A stretch of DNA of 24,827 nt from SZUA-181 sp964601765 (GTDB lineage: Bacteria; Pseudomonadota; Zetaproteobacteria; Mariprofundales; Mariprofundaceae): assembly GCA_964601765.1 (NCBI GenBank), contig CAZROR010000019.1, forward strand, positions 1 through 24,827, written 5' to 3'. This document shows positions 23,066 to 24,827 of this stretch, piece after piece; position 1 is the first letter of the stretch, and every line of letters begins with the position of its first letter. The position numbers and the translations under genes were made by a program. The notes below the pieces were generated by a model, which saw nothing but the letters and a program-made list of their open reading frames with translations, searched no databases and had not been told where the DNA came from.

Positions 23066-24742
23066 TCAGTAAATATCGTGCCGTGTATTGTACACGTTGA
23101 ATTTACCGGTAGCAGTCACCAGACGCTTGTCCTTGATGACAGTCTTGACCTTGAGAGTCGCATCATCGTAGACGACGATGGCTGATGGCTTGCCCTGCGG
23201 GTTCCAGACGGAAATCCAGACCTCGTCACCGCCCTTGTTGAACTCCGGCTCGACGACACGCGGCGTACCGGGTACACCGGCATCCTTGGCCACGTTAATC
23301 AACTTGTAGCCCTTGTCGAAGTTGTTGATGTCAAACACCGCAACCTGGCCATAGGTCTCGGCATCCGGATTCAGCGGGTTGTCGGCCCACAGGTGATGGG
23401 ACTTCGGATGTGTCTTCACAAACAGGTTGCCGCTGCCCTCCATCGGGAGCTTCCGCACAACCTTCCAGGCATACTTCCGGTGCTTCCTCGGATCCGTGCC
23501 AATCACGGCCAGGAAGTCGTCACCCAGGTGGCCGGTCACCCAGGCCGGGCCATATTGCGGATCCATGATATTGGCGCCACGTCCCGGATGCGGGATCTTG
23601 CCAACCTTGACCCTCTTGACCAGCCGCTGGCCCTTGGAGTCGATGACATCGATGATATTGGACTTGTTCGCTGCATCCATGAAGTAGCGATGCGTGCGAT
23701 CCCAGCCGCCGTCATGCAGGAACTTGTCCGCCTCGATGCTCGTCACCCGCAGTGCCTTCAGGTTCGCGTAGTTCACGAGCAGCACCTTGCCGGCTTCCTT
23801 CAGGTTGACCATGAATTCCGGATGCTGATGGCTGGCGATGATCGCGGCAACGCGCACCTCGGGGTGGTACTCGTTGTCAATCGTCGTACCACGCGTGCCC
23901 TCAACACGGATGGGCCTCAGCGTCGGGCCATCCATGATGACATATTGCGGTGGCCAGTAGCAGCCGACAATCGCGTACTTGTCCTCAAAGCCCTTGTACT
24001 TCGACGTCTCGACCGAGCGCGCCTCCATGCAGGGCTTGATTTCAGCCACGCGGTCCGGCTTCTTCATCCACAGGTCGATGAGCACAACCTTGCCGTCGCG
24101 ACCCACGACATAGATGTAGCGGCCCGATTCGGACAGGCGTGAGATATGCACCGCATAGCCGGTATCCACGATGTTGACGATCTTCTTCGTGTCGCCATCA
24201 ATCAGCGCCACCTTGCCGGCATCGCGCAGCGTTACGGAGAAGAAGTTGGAGATGTTGTAGTTGTTCATCTTCTTCTTCGGCCGCTTGGCGGGAGGAATAA
24301 ACTCCTTCCACGAGGCCATCATCTTCTTCATGCCGAGTTCCGGCGGTTGCGGCGGCTCATGCTGGATGTAGCGCGCCATGATATTGATTTCCTTCGGCGA
24401 CAGCACGCCTTCCCATGACGGCATGCCGCCGGAAGTACCATAGGTAATCGTCGCCACCAGGGTTTCCGTACCACGCTGCAGCGTGATATCCGTTGTCAGC
24501 GGCTTGCCCGTCGCGCCCTTACGCAACACACCATGGCAACCGGCACAGCGCTGGAAGAAAATGCGCTTGCCGATGGCAAACTCCTTGTCGGATATCGGTG
24601 GTGCCTTCGGTTTAGTCGGTGCGTTCACCGTGGATGGCGCAGAGCCATACATATGCTCCGCCTTCTTGGCGGCCATTGCATTGCCACTTGCCAGCACAAG
24701 AGCCGCACCCGCGACCAATGTACATAAATGTCGTATCTTCAC
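23066..24742 (-). CDS. nirS: NirS, cytochrome cd1 nitrite reductase
   Basis: A 558-residue periplasmic enzyme that reduces nitrite to NO. It has a signal peptide (about 1-24, ending AMA), an N-terminal cytochrome c domain (C66-A-G-C69-H70, with a GGMPSW Met region) and a d1 propeller. Conserved d1 features are visible: proximal H199 in AVHISRLSESGRYIYVVGRDG, the active-site region ASHQHPEFMVN with H305/H307, H343 in FLHDGGWD, and the C-terminal TGKFNVYNTRHD. Length matches the family. GAGGAGG precedes the ATG. It is the first gene of the nir operon. Confidence 0.98.
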   Translation of the reverse strand: MKIRHLCTLVAGAALVLASGNAMAAKKAEHMYGSAPSTVNAPTKPKAPPISDKEFAIGKRIFFQRCAGCHGVLRKGATGKPLTTDITLQRGTETLVATITYGTSGGMPSWEGVLSPKEINIMARYIQHEPPQPPELGMKKMMASWKEFIPPAKRPKKKMNNYNISNFFSVTLRDAGKVALIDGDTKKIVNIVDTGYAVHISRLSESGRYIYVVGRDGKVVLIDLWMKKPDRVAEIKPCMEARSVETSKYKGFEDKYAIVGCYWPPQYVIMDGPTLRPIRVEGTRGTTIDNEYHPEVRVAAIIASHQHPEFMVNLKEAGKVLLVNYANLKALRVTSIEADKFLHDGGWDRTHRYFMDAANKSNIIDVIDSKGQRLVKRVKVGKIPHPGRGANIMDPQYGPAWVTGHLGDDFLAVIGTDPRKHRKYAWKVVRKLPMEGSGNLFVKTHPKSHHLWADNPLNPDAETYGQVAVFDINNFDKGYKLINVAKDAGVPGTPRVVEPEFNKGGDEVWISVWNPQGKPSAIVVYDDATLKVKTVIKDKRLVTATGKFNVYNTRHDIY

Positions 24743-24774
24743 TTTCTCGCCTCCTCACCTTTTGGTTTATGATT

Positions 24775-24786
24775 CAAGGGCCCTTG
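24775..24786. promoter_or_regulatory. 12-bp palindrome upstream of nirS
   Basis: CAAGGGCCCTTG is a perfect palindrome 33 bp before the nirS start codon. It does not match the Fnr/Dnr consensus; any Dnr box for nirS would lie beyond the window edge. Its role is unknown. Confidence 0.3.
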
Positions 24787-24827
24787 CCCGAGTGCGGCAC
24801 TATTTACCCAGAAAAACTTTTGCTCCT

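Noticed and set aside
1..24827. Mobile elements, CRISPR arrays, tRNA or rRNA genes.
   Set aside because: I found no transposase, integrase, regular spaced repeats or tRNA-like cloverleaf; the inverted repeats present are terminator- or operator-sized.

Overview
The window is a dense respiratory denitrification island, most likely from a denitrifying proteobacterium. The nir operon order and the Dnr-type regulator fit Gamma- or Betaproteobacteria, perhaps a chemolithotroph, but I cannot place it more precisely from sequence alone. There are no rRNA or tRNA genes, insertion sequences or CRISPR arrays. Nearly every base belongs to electron transport, haem biosynthesis, NO handling or their control.

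Layout. (1) 165-914 (-): a Crp/Fnr-family regulator of Dnr type. (2) 1079-3096 (+): an overlapping trio, hemerythrin-like protein / DUF2249 (TusA-like) / polytopic haem-copper-like (NnrS-like) membrane protein. A separate bacteriohemerythrin follows at 3197-3646, behind a perfect Fnr/Dnr box. (3) 13744 down to 3647 (-): a long block of respiratory genes. It starts with two tiny one-helix membrane proteins, a CuA-containing subunit II and a haem-copper subunit I whose active-site Tyr is replaced by Gln, which points to an NO reductase. A hairpin-rich spacer follows. Then come SCO1, two paralogous cytochrome b / 2x[4Fe-4S] / MvhD-like fusion proteins, an unknown membrane-anchored protein, a second and atypical haem-copper-like subunit I, and a CtaA/COX15-family protein. 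(4) 13745-14085: a divergent control region with two mirrored Dnr boxes. (5) 14086-15781 (+): a cytochrome c and three small envelope proteins. (6) 24742 down to 15796 (-): nirS-nirE-nirC-nirF-nirD-nirL-nirG-nirH-nirJ-nirN, a full set for cytochrome cd1 nitrite reductase and its haem d1 cofactor.

How it works together (inference). NirS reduces nitrite to NO in the periplasm using the haem d1 made by NirE, NirDLGH, NirJ, NirF and NirN, with electrons from cytochromes c such as the one at 14086. NO would be reduced to N2O by the unusual CuA haem-copper enzyme, with SCO1 assembling its CuA site. The twin cytochrome b-ferredoxin-MvhD proteins look like a quinone-linked electron module, with no Rieske or cytochrome c1 gene beside them. 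The hemerythrins, DUF2249 and NnrS-like proteins fit NO tolerance or sensing. The Dnr protein has the E-x2-S-R recognition motif expected to read TTGAY-N4-RTCAA boxes, and such boxes sit upstream of three transcription units here. No norCB, nosZ or nar/nap genes are present in the window.
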